Of a DNA stretch of 64,000 bases, positions 34,507 to 48,584 are shown piece by piece. The translations under genes and the position numbers were made by a program. The first letter of the stretch is position 1, and each line of letters begins with the position of its first letter. The DNA is taken from NCBI GenBank assembly GCA_007922195.1, contig ML682005.1:42317177-42381176 (forward strand). The letters are read 5' to 3'. Source of the stretch: Podocnemis expansa (taxonomy: Eukaryota > Chordata > Testudines > Podocnemididae). Under the pieces are notes generated by a model. That model was not told the origin of the DNA. It did no database searches and worked only from the letters and a program-made list of their open reading frames with translations.

Positions 34507-37500
34507 TAATTAGATGTGCAAAACTGGACAGAGGCTTTCCAGTAAGCAACAGTAATAGTGTTGGTTGTATCAATAAAAAAACACCAATGTAGCATGAAGA
34601 GAGAGAGAGAGGGAGAGACACTGAGCTACCAAAAAACATATCTTATCTCCTCTCAGTACATGTGATGCGGCAGGAAGTCACTGATGGAAGTAGAACTTCG
34701 TACAGGTGTTGGGTATTGTAGCCCAAATCTCACAAATTGTTCTGAAAAATAGAAATGGGCAACATTTTTCAGATATACAGTTTATTTTCTGAAAAATGCA
34801 GTTTTTCTTGGCCTCAAACTAGTCTTGAATCTGACATGAATTTGCTTTATAGTTGCAGCCAAAATTTTTTTAGCCAACATAGGGGACATTCACAAAATGG
34901 CTGGAGGAGGTGAGACAGCTGGCTTCAGTTCCTGCTTCTGCCTGTTGTGGAGCAGGGATCTGAAACCAGTTTCACACATCTCAGGGGGCTGTCCTAGCCA
35001 CTGGACCAAAAACTGTGAGAGAACAAAAACCATTGCTTCCTCCTCTACCTCTTTTGTGTACCTACTCTTTGTTTCCTTTGCTTTTATTTCTAAAGTTCCT
35101 GGAAACAAAATCAAATTTCCATCAACTTTTTTGATTCACCTGAAGTTTGCACCAATTTCGGTTTTGGGTCAACAAATCCTTTTTCTTTGACCTACCAGCA
35201 AACAAAATATCTGTTGTTCACCCCATTCTACTTCAAAGCAAGACAACTTTCTTCAAATATAAACCCTTAAGCGAATATGTTCACTATTCAAAACTAGAAA
35301 GTTTATCTTCTCATAATGTTAAATTTTATTTAACTTTTAAGAACAAATATTACTGAGAAATTTAAAATTTCTATAATAGATTAATGAAAGAAAAATTAAC
35401 TTCCAGTTAGTTTTGAAAAGTTGGATTGTGATTGATTTTGTTTTTAGACATCAGCCAATGAGAAACTTAATTTATTAATGAAAACACTGCCCCAAATCAT
35501 CAGGTGGCATAACTCAGTTTATCTCCACTGATGTCAGTGGAGCCATCTCTCTTTACATCAGTTGAGGATGTGGCTCTGTTTTTCTATTTTGCACAAAACC
35601 CTGCAATAGGCTTTCTCTGTACAAATCCTGAGCATAGTCCTCAATGTTATAACTATAACTTCACCTGTTTTATAAGATGGCTCCTGATATACTATGGTTT
35701 CATTTCAACTACTATATAAGAGAATCATTCAGAATATTGATTGTCTTTATTACATTGATTCTCGCTGCCTTTGTTTTTTTGCTAAACCTCAACAGATAAT
35801 GTGATTATGTTGGAAGCAATAGAATTGGAAATTTCTCTCATAAGCATATTTTCACTATCTGTAAATCTGTGATAGAAGTTTCTTGGTTTTGCTTTTGAGG
35901 GTTTTTTTTGTTAGTGCTAGTAAATCGCTACTAAACACCCACTCTTTTTTCTTATGTTCAGTTAATATTCAGTCAAAGCAGTTGAAACAAACTTTAAAAA
36001 ATGTGAAGTGCTTACAGTAACAGAAAATCATGCAACCTGCAATATTTTCTCTAGCAGGAATTTTAATATTTTTCTCAATGGAATAGTGAAGGTCTGACTC
36101 TTATAAATGTCAAAGTATTGTCAATACAGAATATAAAAGGTAACATTAAAAACCATAGGAACAAAGTTAGAATAATTTTTACATGTTGCTAGAACTCAAA
36201 GATAAACTTCCATAGTGTTTGTGTGGGTGTGGTTTATTGAACTGGACTGGACCAGCCACTGGGGAATATTACTGTTGCAAACAATTCTGCATTTGATTCA
36301 GCAAAACCCTTACCATATGTTTATGTCCACCTTTTTATTCAGCAAAGCTTAACTGCCTTGCAGACATCCCAATAACTTCAGTGGGATGTAAGCTTGTGTT
36401 CAAAGTTTAATGCATAAATGTATTTTATTAACATTTTTAGCAGTAGTACAAAAATACTTGTAGAAGAGCTCTGGGCACCCTGATGATTAATCTTCCAATA
36501 TTCAAATAGAAGCAAATTAATTAAACTCAGCCAGGGTAATAGCTACCAAAAAACATTTCTCTCTTCTTGGTACATATGTGTAACTTTCTGTAAAAACCCT
36601 AGCAAATAAATGGATGTCATAGCATGCTTTTCTCACTCAGAATCAGATTGTTCATGTGTTTTAAACACGTGCCTAAATTCTTTGCTGAACTAAGAAGTAG
36701 AGCACTGATCATGTGACTCCTCTGACTCTGCTGAGCCCCACAGAAGTCGATGGGATCCATGTGGTGCAAAGGTGCAGTTCTTGTTACAGGACTAGATGAC
36801 CTAATAGGTACCTTCCACCAGCAATGCCTGTGTTTTTTCATAGTATTTCTAGGATCAACACATATATAACACACTTTAAAGGAATACATATAGCTTGAAA
36901 AACATTTATCTTTAAACCTCATATCTAGAAGTAGTAGAATTGTAAGATAAATGGAGAGCCTGATACTATTTTCTCTTTTTCTAGCTCATATATAGTGACG
37001 CTATATAGTCAGTGGCATTATTTCCCTGTAGAGCTAGTGCCTCCCTTGCTTAAGACTCCTATAAAGTTTTAAAAACATCAGTTGAAGAACATAAACCTTC
37101 ATTTTTTAGTTTTTTTTCCCTTTAATTTCAGGACAATATGTTTAAAGGATTGAACTGAATTTTGTTTTCAAATTAGTCGAGTTTAAAAAAATTCAAGTCA
37201 ACAGTATATATATCTTCCAACATAACCTTAAATTATACAGTTAACACTAATGTAAGAATATTTCATTTATTGTCTGACAGGAGGCAATTTGCACTCACTT
37301 ATATAAATTTCTCTCTGTGGCTCACCTAGAAAACATGGGAGCATATATTTCTTCAGGATATCAAATAACTTTAGAAAATAAAAATGTAAGCATTTGCAGC
37401 ATGTCATCTCCTGCAATGATATATAGTATCATTCAGGACACGAATGTTGTACCAGGTACTCTCTTAATTTGTAGAGAGAGGATAAGCATAGTTTGTAGCA

Positions 37501-39930
37501 GGTAATTCTGATGTCATTACAATAAAAATGAAGGTGATAGATCTTGTATCACGGAATCCCTGAGTGTATGGCCTTATTAGTTTTCCTGCAGGGGTTTTAT
37601 GTATTGATGACTTATACAAGGCTCGAACAAAACACACATTGTTTATTAAACCTTCATTCAAAATTTATATATAACAATTAAAGGAGGAAATATTATGGAA
37701 GCACACCTGCATTTTGATTTAAAGTCACAAGCAGTTTGACGTTAAGCCAAACTTGGAACAGCTGACTTAACTACTGTCCTGTGGGTTAAGGGGATGGGAT
37801 TCTATATATTTTCTGTCTCTAGAAAAATCAAATCGTGTGGCTATGGTGTTGCAAATTACATAGCACTGCACTGTCTTAGTGTCTTTCATGACAGCAATGA
37901 GATAGGACACAGATATATAATCTCCTAACATAATTAGATTGGCCATGATTTCTGAAGATGACTGTTCATTTTGGGTGCCTCAGCTTCTGATGCCCAGCAT
38001 GAAACACCTTAATGAAGTCAACTTTTCTTAAAATGCCAAGTCTCTGTAAAGTGGGGTCCTTTAGCATTTCCAGGGGTAGGGATGAGTGAAGTAGCTAAAT
38101 CAAACTCTGTGTTCCCCCAATGGGAAATGGGCAGTCTCCTTCCCCTCAAGCACACTACTGGTTTCTTCCTTTGGACACCCAAATTTAGATACACCAAATC
38201 ACAGATCACTTTTGAAAATCTTAGCTGTTAGGGAAGGAACCATCCCATTAGTGTACTTACAATTGCAGAAGTCTGGACAGGACTTATTTGTGTTCTGCAC
38301 AGTTGGCATTAAAAAAATAACAATAGCTTTATCTGTTCAATGGGAGTAGTACAGGATATTTTCAAATGAGCTCTTTTCTTCCTAATTGGTACATATTCTA
38401 GGCAGTTAAAGGAAGCGATTAAGCCCTCAATTCAGCAAAGCATTTAGGCTTTTGGTTAAATCTAACCACTTCAAAGTTAAGCACATCTGTAAGTGTTATG
38501 ATAAATCAGGGCTAAGTATAAATTCATAAAAGGAAATGGAAATACCTCACCCATTTCAGTGTATGCAAGTGAAGACAATTTTTAAAAAAATCCCATCTAA
38601 AATAAGCTAGTACGCTTGTTACAACTTTTACCATAGAAGAAATGCTCTCATAATGATAGTAGGTACGAAATACTGAAAGCAGAGAATTGGCCACTGAATG
38701 ACTGGCTCAAGCATACATTAAGGTAATTTTAAATGATTCATAGATGAAATAAATACCTTGAGGAATTTTATTAAAATGATTTTACAGTAAAAGTTACTCA
38801 TTTCTGAAATCACAACAGCAATATAGCACATGAGAGGATTGATAATATCCTGCTAGTGGCTGGCTATAAACCACACATACAATGTAAAACATCATGTTTA
38901 TATTACTCATCTTCTACCCAATATGTCTGTCCCATTCACAAGTTGTCTTGTTTTTTAGGTTGTAAGCTGTTTGGAAAAGGGACTGTCACTGTTTTTGTCC
39001 AGTTGCTAGAACAATGGGTGAGGACTCTGAGTGCTACCACAATGTAAATGTTAATCATGAGTAGGGCATTTATAAAAGAATACTGTTCATAAATACATCA
39101 TTTTGGATGGTTGAAAGCCTTTTCTTAGGCACTCTCCCAACAAAGCACTCTATCTATACCAAGATACAGTAAAACCAGTCACCTTCTTACAGACACATTA
39201 GTGTGTTTACTTGTGAAGTTTTCTGTTACCTTATTAGTGTAAGGTAAGGTACTCCTGGTTTCAGGTGCTGTTTCTTATACTTATACTGGGAAATACCATA
39301 GAACCAGTACTGTTTTACCTGCTGAGAAGGGATTATACATGTGCTTAAGCACATGCTTTAGTGCTGTGCTGGACTGGCATGAGAATTGAGCCCTAAGTGG
39401 AGAAGGTGAGAGCAGCCTAGGCCTGGCAGAGAAGCTGGCAAGAGATGAGAAGTTCAGAAAGAGATGTGAATGGGCTGGAAAATCCAGGGAGATCATTAAA
39501 ACCATTTAGAACTCTAGGGTTAGGCACTTGCAAATTAATTCAAGTCGACTCCTGGCATATCCTGTACAACTGTTGTTGCTATGGCAGAACTCCCCACTGG
39601 GTTCAGATCAGTGATCTAATGTGGCCTTCTATGGGATCATTTTACTCTTTAACATATGCTTAACTGGGCACACTGGCTGTCCCCATAGAAGACAGAGCGG
39701 AAAGTTAAGAGGGTGCTTAATGGGCATCAAGCCGTAATCATCAACACTTGTCCTTTGTTGTATACTTGCAGGGTTGAGACCTATGCTTATATCAGTTTTT
39801 TAAATGATTTTGGTAAGTTTAAAATAATTGTGGGAGTTTAATGTGAGTTTTATTTTCTCAGACAAAAAGCCTCAAATCCCTATTTTCTTTCCCCTCAGAA
39901 TTTGTCTTTAAAAGAACTAGAATCCTGTGT
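34507..39930. other. Intergenic AT-rich DNA between DCDC2 and the next repeats
   Basis: No exon or RNA gene supported. A GA-rich simple run (gagagagagagagggagag) is at 34600-34618. An ancient palindromic repeat piece at about 35490-35580 (ccactgatgtcagtggagcc, then catcagttgaggatgtggct) is the same family as 34442 and 40140. The rest is unremarkable. Confidence 0.5.
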
Positions 39931-39931
39931 C

Positions 39932-40120
39932 ACCTTGAAAGACTGACAAATTTCTTTGGGCACAAGCTTGTGTGGACTGCATCACATTTTGTCATCCATA
40001 TCTGATAAAGTGTGTTGCAGCCCATAAAAGCTTATGCCCTAAGAAATTTGTCAGTCTTGAAGGTGCCACAGGACTCTTGTGTTTTAGCTGCATACAGACT
40101 AACCCAGCTACCCTTGTGGA
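39932..40120. repeat. Foldback copy of a Penelope-tail variant
   Basis: The left arm has caccttgaaagactgacaaa and cacaagcttgtgtgg. The right arm has cccataaaagcttatgccct, aagaaatttgtcagtcttga and ggtgccacaggactcttg, then gactaacccagctaccc. The core reads CTGATAA at 40002-40008. It is more diverged from the Penelope tail at 24485 than the other copies and may represent another subfamily. Confidence 0.7.
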
Positions 40121-40139
40121 CCTTATCTTTAAAAGGAAT

Positions 40140-40235
40140 ATTCTGGCTGCTCAGGACAATCCAGAGCTAGTGTAAATCAGCATAGCCTCACTGACTTCAT
40201 GAGGTGTATACCAGCTGAGGATAAGGCCCATAATT
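40140..40235. repeat. Ancient palindromic interspersed repeat
   Basis: Contains agtgtaaatcagcatagcct, actgacttcatgaggtgta and ccagctgaggataaggccc, the clearest member of the old family listed at 20850, 27845, 34442 and 35490. Confidence 0.6.
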
Positions 40236-40970
40236 TTTAAAGTGATGTAGTAGGTTTAGAACTTGTGTGGGTAAGGCCTTCCTGGGGGTAGGCTGAGGTG
40301 TTTGGGCTCTGAATTCTGGCTACAATATTATGGACATCTAACTCAGAATATGCTTTTAAACCACTGGTGCTGACCCTATTCAAATGTTTACTATAAAGTC
40401 TACATATATCGACTTCTTGTGCCTTTCATGTAATTACATATATGTTTTGGTTACAATGTTTTGCATGGGAAGAAAGCGATCTGTAATTTCTAGCTCCATT
40501 CAAGTCCCCTATGTGGAATTTTCCCAACCTTCAAAGTGAAACAAAAGAAAATGCAGTTCAGGGCCAAAACCTGCACCTTCCACACCAAACTAAAGCACAT
40601 GGTCAGAGCATTGATTATTTCTTGTCCCGTTCTCTATATCAGAGAAATGCCCCACCGAACACACTGCTGAACAAAGAATCATACCCTCCTTGTGGCCTTC
40701 AAAAATCTTTTTTCTATCCCTGTTCAAAGGGAATACATTATTTCTGATGCCAGAGGAAGCCCCTACCCCTGCAACAGAGCAGCAACCTTTCACTCTGACA
40801 AGCCAATAATAATATACTTGGTATCAAATTACAGTAGATGAGAGATCAAGTGGTGTCAAAGAAACCACTCAAAATGTCCAAGAGTATCTTTCACAGCTTG
40901 GCACCATTCTATTTTCCTTCTCTCCAGAGAGAAAGAAAAGAAGCTGTGACAGGTATCCTTCACATAACTG
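40236..40970. other. Intergenic DNA, nothing recognised
   Basis: No gene or clear repeat supported in this stretch. Confidence 0.5.
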
Positions 40971-41478
40971 TACCCAGTGCCATCCCTAGGGCAGGGCAAG
41001 TGGCGCAGCCTCCCAGGCCCCATGCTTTGGGGGGCCCCACAGGGCCTGCTCTGCTGCCCCCTCCCCATGCTGGGGACCACGGGAGCCAGGCAAAAGCGGT
41101 GGCCTGGTTCAGCACTGCCGGTCCCGCCCCCCCCTTTCGGCTCTGTGCCGGAGCAGTGGGTAGGGGGCGGGAGGCAGTGCAGGGCCCGTATCACTACCCC
41201 CCCCCCCAGCCGCACTGCCTTCTGCCCCCTCCCTGCTGCTCAGAGCAGAGAGCAGCACACGTGGTGGGGGTGGGGGGCGTAGACCGGAAGCACTGAACCT
41301 GGCTGCCCTTTTGGGTGGCTCGCCTGGTCCCTGGCATGGGACAGCCAGTTCAGGGGCCTGCCCCTCCCCTGGGCCAGCTAGTCCTGCCCCCCCAGTGCTG
41401 GGGTAGGGATGAATTGGTTCCAGCAGACGGCAATTTGCTCAGGGCCCCGCACCCCCCCAGGGACGGCCCTACCTGCAC
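40971..41478. mobile_element. GC-rich MITE-like element
   Basis: A sharp GC-rich island within AT-rich DNA. Near the left end lies cagtgccatccctagggc (from 40975). Near the right end lies cccagggacggccctacctg (to 41475), whose reverse complement reads caggtagggccgtccctggg, so the termini are inverted repeats with mismatches. C-runs occur at about 41129 and 41199. The frames of up to 152 codons crossing it are a result of composition. No target duplication is visible. Confidence 0.65.
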
Positions 41479-42410
41479 CACAGTCTTATATGGTTACATT
41501 ATTTTTTTAAAAACTGGCATTAAATAAAATATACTTTGCTTAACAAATATATAAATCAAATTCTATATTGTAAAATGGTAGAATGCTTTTTGTTAACAGA
41601 AAACACCTATTTATTTATAAAGAGAACATATTCCTTCATTCAGTTGTGTGTGTGGTTTTTCCCCCTCCTAGTTCTGTAGAAGATCCAGTGTTTTGAAGAA
41701 AACTAAAGGTATGTGAAGGAAAAAAACTTGTTCAAGTTTGTTTCCTTAAGGCCATCATATTTTAACAGCTCAATGACATATATCTGAAAGGTAGCTGAGT
41801 ACAAACCAACGGGTGAATCCTGATGCATTTAACCCAATGGATAGTTTGCTGGGTGATGGTTCATAAGACTGAGCCCTAGATCAGGTAACCATCTGAAGAC
41901 TGGATATATGAAGAGTACCAAAACTGACAAAAAGGTCAGAAGTCAAATCAGCAAATTGAGAAATACTTATTCTTCCTGTGACCTTTGACGTTAATAGTTT
42001 GAAGAGTTTTTGTCTGACTACTCAGTCTTTCAGAGTTGATTAACACTGTCATGACTTTGAGATATTGAGGTCAGAGGTCACACGAAAGGCTTTTAAAATT
42101 CCAAGGAAAATTACATTTCTTAAGACACTTGGCATGACTTTCAACTCCACATAACATAGGGGGAATTTTTGCAGTTCTCCCAACCTACACAGTGCACAAT
42201 ATAAGAGCACTTCAGTTTCAAATGTGAAAATAAGCACTCCTCTTTCAGAAACAAATCCACTGTGATGAAATAAAAAGAATTGTTAGAAGTTAATACCTCC
42301 ACCTGTATGTAGAAAATGTATTAGGATAGGTCAGGATAGGATGCTGAACCAACAAACATGACATTTAAAGAAAAAACAAGGTTAATAAACAGATTTTTCT
42401 TTGTGTAAAC
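41479..42410. other. Intergenic AT-rich DNA, nothing recognised
   Basis: No gene, RNA or repeat that can be named. Confidence 0.55.
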
Positions 42411-43130
42411 TCATAGACTCTAAGGTCAGAAGGGACAATATAAACATATAGTCTGGTTTCTTGCACAATGCAGGCCACAGACCCTCACCCACCCACTCCT
42501 GCAATAAACCTCTAACTTATGACTAAGTTATTAAAAGTACTCAAATCATGATTTAAGCACTTTAAGGTACAGAGAATCAACCAGCAATTGAGTCATGCTC
42601 TGTGCTGCAGAGGAATATGAAAACCCTCAAGAGCTTTTCCTAATCTGCCCTGGGAGAAAATTCCTTCCTAACTCCAATATGGCAATCAGTTAAATCCTGA
42701 GCATGTGGGCAAGACTCACTAGCCAAACATCTAAGAAAGAATTCTCTGTAATAACTCAGAATCCACCTCATTTATTGTCTCACTGGTATCTTTCCTACCA
42801 GGAACCAAAGATCAATCAATTGCCAAACTAGGCTGTCCTATTATATCATCTTTTCTATGAATTTATCAAACTCAGTTTTGAAACCAGCTAGGCTTTTTGC
42901 CCCCACTGCTCCCTTTGGAAGACTGTTCCAGAACTTCATTCATCTAGTGGATAGAACCTTGCATCTAATTTCAAATCTAAACTTTCTACTGGTAACTTAA
43001 TATCCATTAGTTCTTACGTCCATATTAGCGCTGAATTTAAATAATCCCTCTCCCTTCCTGGTATTTATCCCTTTGATGTATTTATACAAAGCAATTATAT
43101 CTCTCCTCAACCTTCAAAAAAGACAAATCC
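42411..43130 (-). mobile_element. CR1 LINE, 3' fragment, minus orientation
   Basis: The low-coordinate end is the CR1 3' terminus: tcatagactctaaggtcaga, then gcacaatgcaggccacag. The rest reads, on the minus strand, through the 3' UTR into the C-terminal ORF2 (about 42880-43130), with the antisense phrase ctgttccagaacttcattc corresponding to a W/FWN-LP segment. It is 5'-truncated, as is usual for CR1. Confidence 0.85.
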
Positions 43131-44264
43131 ACATTCAATGTCTGTGACCTAGTCAGAGGACCTGGTTATAACACCTATCTGCTGTTCTAGCATTCTTAGG
43201 ATCCGCAATTTGATAGGTTCTGACTGTTTCCATTAATGGGCCATGGCTCTACCTTGGATATAATCAAGCATCAGTCACTCAGTGAATTTTAACCCTGTAG
43301 TAATCAGGTCACTGCCCTTGGTTTAGTTGTAGTGCAGAATTGTTCTGTTTGTGCCTTAACACCTTACTTGAGTAATGCCCTATCACAGGTGGAGCTGATT
43401 CTTTAAGAAGAGCTCAGAATGTGGTTTTTCCCCTACGCCCAAGCCAGGCAATAGCAAGGTACAGTGAGGCCTTTGGGCAGGGGGAGCTAGAGCTATAAAT
43501 ACATCTTTCTCCATCCCAACTGTCTTGGGGAAGTTCTTTGAGATGCTTGTTCTTATTATTTTGAGGGGCTAGGGATAGCTTACCATGTTAGAAAGGGAAA
43601 TTAGAGACAATGAAAGCCTGTTGGTGACCCTTTAGATGATAGGCTGAAATAATGTGTGTGTGGACAAGGGCTAGAGTTAAGATCTAAGAAGCATGCAGAT
43701 CAGAGGAGGTAGTAGCTCAGAGGCAATAATGGTGTGCGTGCCTGAGGCTGGGGTGGATGCCTTTGTTAGTACCTCAAGGCTTGAAGCCTTTTGCAGAAGG
43801 CAATCATGCCCCTGTGCCTACTGAAGGAGGGAAGTACACACACCTGCATGTGAAGGGGGAACACTTTGCAGAGCCCTATCAGAGAGACAAGGAAGTGATG
43901 GGACTGTGAACTATTGTTTGGCTCAGGTGCAGTGGACTTTGACTTGACCAGAAGGTGCAATTAAATTACCTTTCCAGGTTGGTGACATCTCTAGAGGAGG
44001 CAATCTGAGGTACAGGAAGGCAACTGGGGCATGGCCATGAAGTTGATGTTTTGGGGGGGTAAGTACAGCACCACACTTGTCTGTTTGTTGTATCCAGATT
44101 TGTGTATGGGCTTTCCCTTGTGGTATTTACTCTTTCTCCTTAATTAAAAGCTGGTTCTCTAGTTATCCCCTGATTTATCCTATACCGAGGGCAACAACTA
44201 CATTCCCATATGCCACTTAAACATTTGTTTGTTAGACTGTAGCAACTCTTCTCCCAGTTTTATA
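43131..44264. other. Intergenic DNA, nothing recognised
   Basis: Mixed composition, with no exon or repeat supported. It lies between two CR1 fragments of the same orientation. Confidence 0.5.
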
Positions 44265-44560
44265 TGCATGCTGAGGAAGGTGAAAACCCCTCCAGACATT
44301 TTGCCAATCTTCCCTGGGGGAAAATTCCTTCCTGACTGCAATATGGCAAACAGTTAAAACCTGAGCAAGTGGGCAAGACTCATCATTCAGATACCCAAGA
44401 TAGAATTCTGTGTAATAACTCAGAACCCATCCACATCAATTGTTTCATCAGTATATTTACCACCAGGAGCTAAAGATCAGTCACATGTCAAACTAGGCTG
44501 TCCCATTGTACCCTCTTTTCCAGGAACTTATCAAGCTCAGTTTTGAAACCAGCTACAGTC
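44265..44560 (-). mobile_element. CR1 LINE fragment, minus orientation
   Basis: Shares the phrases ggggaaaattccttcctgac, gagcaagtgggcaagactca, and gtcaaactaggctgtccc with the CR1 at 42411. It contains only the middle part of the 3' region, with neither terminus. Confidence 0.8.
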
Positions 44561-47500
44561 TACTAAGTGTTTTTCATTCCATTGTGCATGCAACCAGAGA
44601 TGGTGGTGAAAGCTGGATTCTTTGGTGTCTCTGGCTTCTCCACTTTGTTAGGTGCTGATGACAATACACCGAATACAGGAGTGAAACCTACAGGATTCTT
44701 AAACAGCATCATCAGTGGAGAAAGCAGGACCAAAGGAACTGTGTAATAGTCATCAACGTCTAGCTAAACACTCTGAGATTCTGCTGTTATACCAGTAATG
44801 GTATGAACCACTTTAGGATGCCTGGAATACAGGAGCACAGTCTTTCTGCTGGAGAAAGAATAAAGCTGGGATTTTCATAGGCGTTTAAGTGATTTAGTTG
44901 CCTAGTTCCTATTGAATTTCTGTCGTAATTGGGCAGCTAAATCCTGTGGGTGCCTTTTGAAAATCCCAGTCTAAATTATTTAGTGGTACATTGTGTTATT
45001 GCCTTCTTTGTTTATTTACAGAAGTTAATAAGTGCATGAAATGAGCCTGCTGGCTCTGTGCAGGATATTTGAGGCACTGTACTCTACCAGTATATGTTTT
45101 TTAGGGATACTGAAAAGTGCTCTGCATTATTTAGCACCCAAGGCAACAAAGAAAGTGTTTAATTTTTGCCTACCTCCAGTTTCAGGAGGTACCTTTCACC
45201 GAAGGAGGCGAAGAGAGATTTCACCTGTTCTAGCTGAGTAAGAGCTGTGGCAGGGCCACCAGAGAAGACTTAACATTAGTGAATTACTTCTCTTGCATCT
45301 GTTCTAAGCAAAAATATGTGCGCCTGGGGTTAGTGCTACAAAACCATTCAAGCAGAAAGAACTCCACTCCCAAATATGCACACTTTCTTGTCCATAGCCA
45401 CTAGACTGAACTATCTGCCTTATTTTAAAATGCCCCCATCTGGCTGTCAGCCAGCACCTGTCTTTTTGTTTACACTTTGTTGACCCTGGATTTTACAGCT
45501 TCTACCATAGTCCTGCTCCACTATCCATGATACGCATGGAAAGAAGCCCAGAATATGTGGAATCACAGTCATACAAGCAAGGAAGGTCAAGACACAAGGC
45601 TCCAGAAAAAGACAATGAGAAAAAGCAGCAAATTCTAAAGGACTTCTGGGAGCCAGTATAGGGAAACACGGAAAGTCCAACTGGCTCCTTTCCCTCAGAA
45701 TAGAGGCATGGGGTGATATAAGCTAATCAAATCATAGGAGCAGCTAATGTAGAATCTAATGTTTAGAGTAACAGATGTCAGTAATTTGGCTAATACATGC
45801 ACTGTTACCTGAAAGAGAAATGCCTGAGTAATAAATTTATATGGTCAGGAAGGACTGGACCTTTTAATAATCTGCAATATTTACAGCAGGCTTTTCTTGT
45901 ATTTGTTTCTCTAAGCTGGTGGTGTTTCTTTTTCGGGGGGGGGAGCCTCTTTGTAAATTACCTGACAGCTAAATTGAGTCTCACCCTGTTTAATATATTC
46001 AACAATATATTAATACAACAAATAAGCTCCCTCTCTCCTGAATCAGACCTGAAAATCAGTATATACCTGGTTGTTAATACAGTCAGCTAAGAGCCTCAAG
46101 AGAAGCCTGAGTGGTCTCAAAATGTCTGAAATGTGAGATTATTGTAGGCACACACACTGCATTCCCATTTGTGTCAATGTCACCAAGAAACAGACTGTAC
46201 CACAAGAGCAAATTGGCAGAACCCAAAGCATAATTACCTCAAGCAGTATGTGGCTTTCTAAAGGAGCTTAACCTGGAAAACCTATGAAGGGGATGTATTT
46301 TATAAATGCACCACTGCTCTTCATGACTAATGAAGTGGGATGAGTAGAAAGAACCTTTGAGCCCTCCCCCAGGAAATCAAGGGCAGCCTTATTCTATTGT
46401 AGTCAATGTAATGCTGATGTGTCAGATGCTGAGTTTATCTGGCATCCTGGTATATAATGTTTGGGTGATCTGGTGACTGTGTGGCCCTACAACTCGGTTG
46501 CTTTTAGCTGGTTGAAATTGCTGCTTCTGCCATTAGGCCACAGAGAAAGAGGAGCTCTTGGAATGTTTCCAGCTTAGATTCTTGATATTTGCTATAGGTT
46601 TTCTCTCCTTTTCATTACTCAGGAGGATGAAGTTCTTTCCCCTTGTTCATATGCTGCTACCCTTTTTGCTGTTAGGTTATGTTAAACGTGCACAAAGTGA
46701 TAGGGTACATCCTCATAGTCTCTTATCACTTCTGTTTCCACAAATAGACATTTGTTTGCAAACCCACAACTGAAACTGGGACTGTTTAATAAATTCTAAG
46801 TGAGTCTGCTGACATCGGCCTGAGGGTGAGAGGGCATTTGTGGTTCTCTGTCTTCAGCTCGTGAGTCACGCAGTAGAATGAATGGTGGGTAAAAGGGTCA
46901 ATAGAGCCCGTGGGGAGAAAACACAGATGCTGGAGTGATGTCACTAGGTAATGCAGTAGGGAAAACAGACCTAGCTGTCGTATGATTGTGTTCATCAAAA
47001 TTAACACAATAAAAGCACTGATTGCCAATCAAACTGCAAAATTTGATTTTTCTCTGTGCAGATTGCAGCATGAGTATCCTTGAGGTTCAGGAGTTTCTGT
47101 AACTCTAACTTTAGGAAAGACGGAATTAAAAATGAAAATGGTGAGAAGTACAGAAGAATTTGACAGAAAGCAATTGGGTGTGGATCAGGGATTGCGTCTG
47201 CTGTTTAGATGGTTCTTACTGGGGTTTTAGACATTCCAGTCCATTTGTGAACATGGCTATTCAGTCCTTGGGCTGGGAAGTGCTCCATGGAGCAGGAAGG
47301 CTGAATCCCTGGGCAGAAGAGGGCAATGTCAGACACCGCTGAGATCCACTACAGGGACTATAGAGCATGAGGCAGCTGTAGTGGGGGAAGAGGAGTGTGT
47401 TTAGTTGTGTGGGAGCCTCTGTATGCTACAGGACTTGGATGGGATATGGTCATCAGCATAACTGGAACTCAGATACATGACTTGGGTGGAAAGTGGTTGC

Positions 47501-48584
47501 AGTAATGGGTTCTTAAACTGATGTGGACTAACCACAGTGTAAGGAAAAAAATGGTTGAATCATTTTCACAACTCTTTACCAGAGGGAATGTTAAGACTTC
47601 AGAATCTGGGGTTTAAAACATGGACTACTCTTAAAATTGATATTTGCATGGCTGTGGGGGTTGGCATGTAGAAAAACCATCTCTGAACTGTATAGCCATT
47701 TCTACAGAACCCACAGTGCAGATATGGTTCCATCAAGAGATGAGGGCTTCTGTCAAAATAGCTAAGATTGTTCAAGGAGAGGGTTTTCCTATACTGTCAG
47801 CACTACTTCTGTCCAAGTAGGCTGTCTCTACACTAGTGGGTGACACTACCATGGCTATGTCTGCATAGGCTCCGTAGTGTAGATGTAAACTAATTCCAGG
47901 TTCCAGAAATGAGTGCTCTAGTGGTTATAAACCATTCTGCTTCTGCTCTCACAACTTGTCCCTCTTTTCTCCTGTCCCCTCTACTTCACTCCTGACTATT
48001 CTCTATCTGCTCCTATTTCTGTCCCCTTCACAGTTCCCATTGCTTTCAACCTATCTGTGCGCCACTCACTGATGCCCTGTGCTCCCGCCCCTCTGCGTTA
48101 GTCATGCTGCTTCTCTTTTTTTTTTCCTTCCATATGGTCTGGATGCCAGCAGAAGAAGCATTCAGAGCACAGGACAGACTCTTTTGCTGTCCACAGCTCC
48201 AGTGCTTGGAATCACAGCAGCCCTCCAGGAAGGAGCAATTTCAGGGAAAGTCTTGCTTAGCCCATTCAGCTGTTCTGTGGTTATTCTGCCCATGCCATCT
48301 GTTCAAAATGTACATGCTGTAAGAGGATGGAGCATGCTCAGTGCAGGTGCAAACTTAGGACAGTTTAGCTGCCAGAAGCTAACTATCCTCCACTCAGCAT
48401 CTGTGACCTGAGACTGACTTATAGCTTGACTATACATTGGTGGATTTGCACAAGGATGGCAAATATTACATCTCTGGAGCTAGTGTAATCCTTTTACCAA
48501 AGTCAAGTCTCTGCTCCAAAGTATGGAAGAGTTGCAGTGCCACTACAAAATGATGGTAAGAATTATTTAACATAAGTGAAGTTC
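44561..48584. other. Intergenic DNA, little recognised
   Basis: No exon can be supported. A small inverted MITE-like piece is at about 47823-47886: ctctacactagtg on the left against cgtagtgtagatg on the right, resembling the tgtctacac-ended MITE at 56141. A CT-rich stretch lies at about 47940-48130. Confidence 0.5.

Noticed and set aside
40838..41296. 152-codon and overlapping open frames on both strands
   Set aside because: They coincide with the GC-rich MITE-like island; low-complexity P/G-rich translation in several frames at once is a composition effect.
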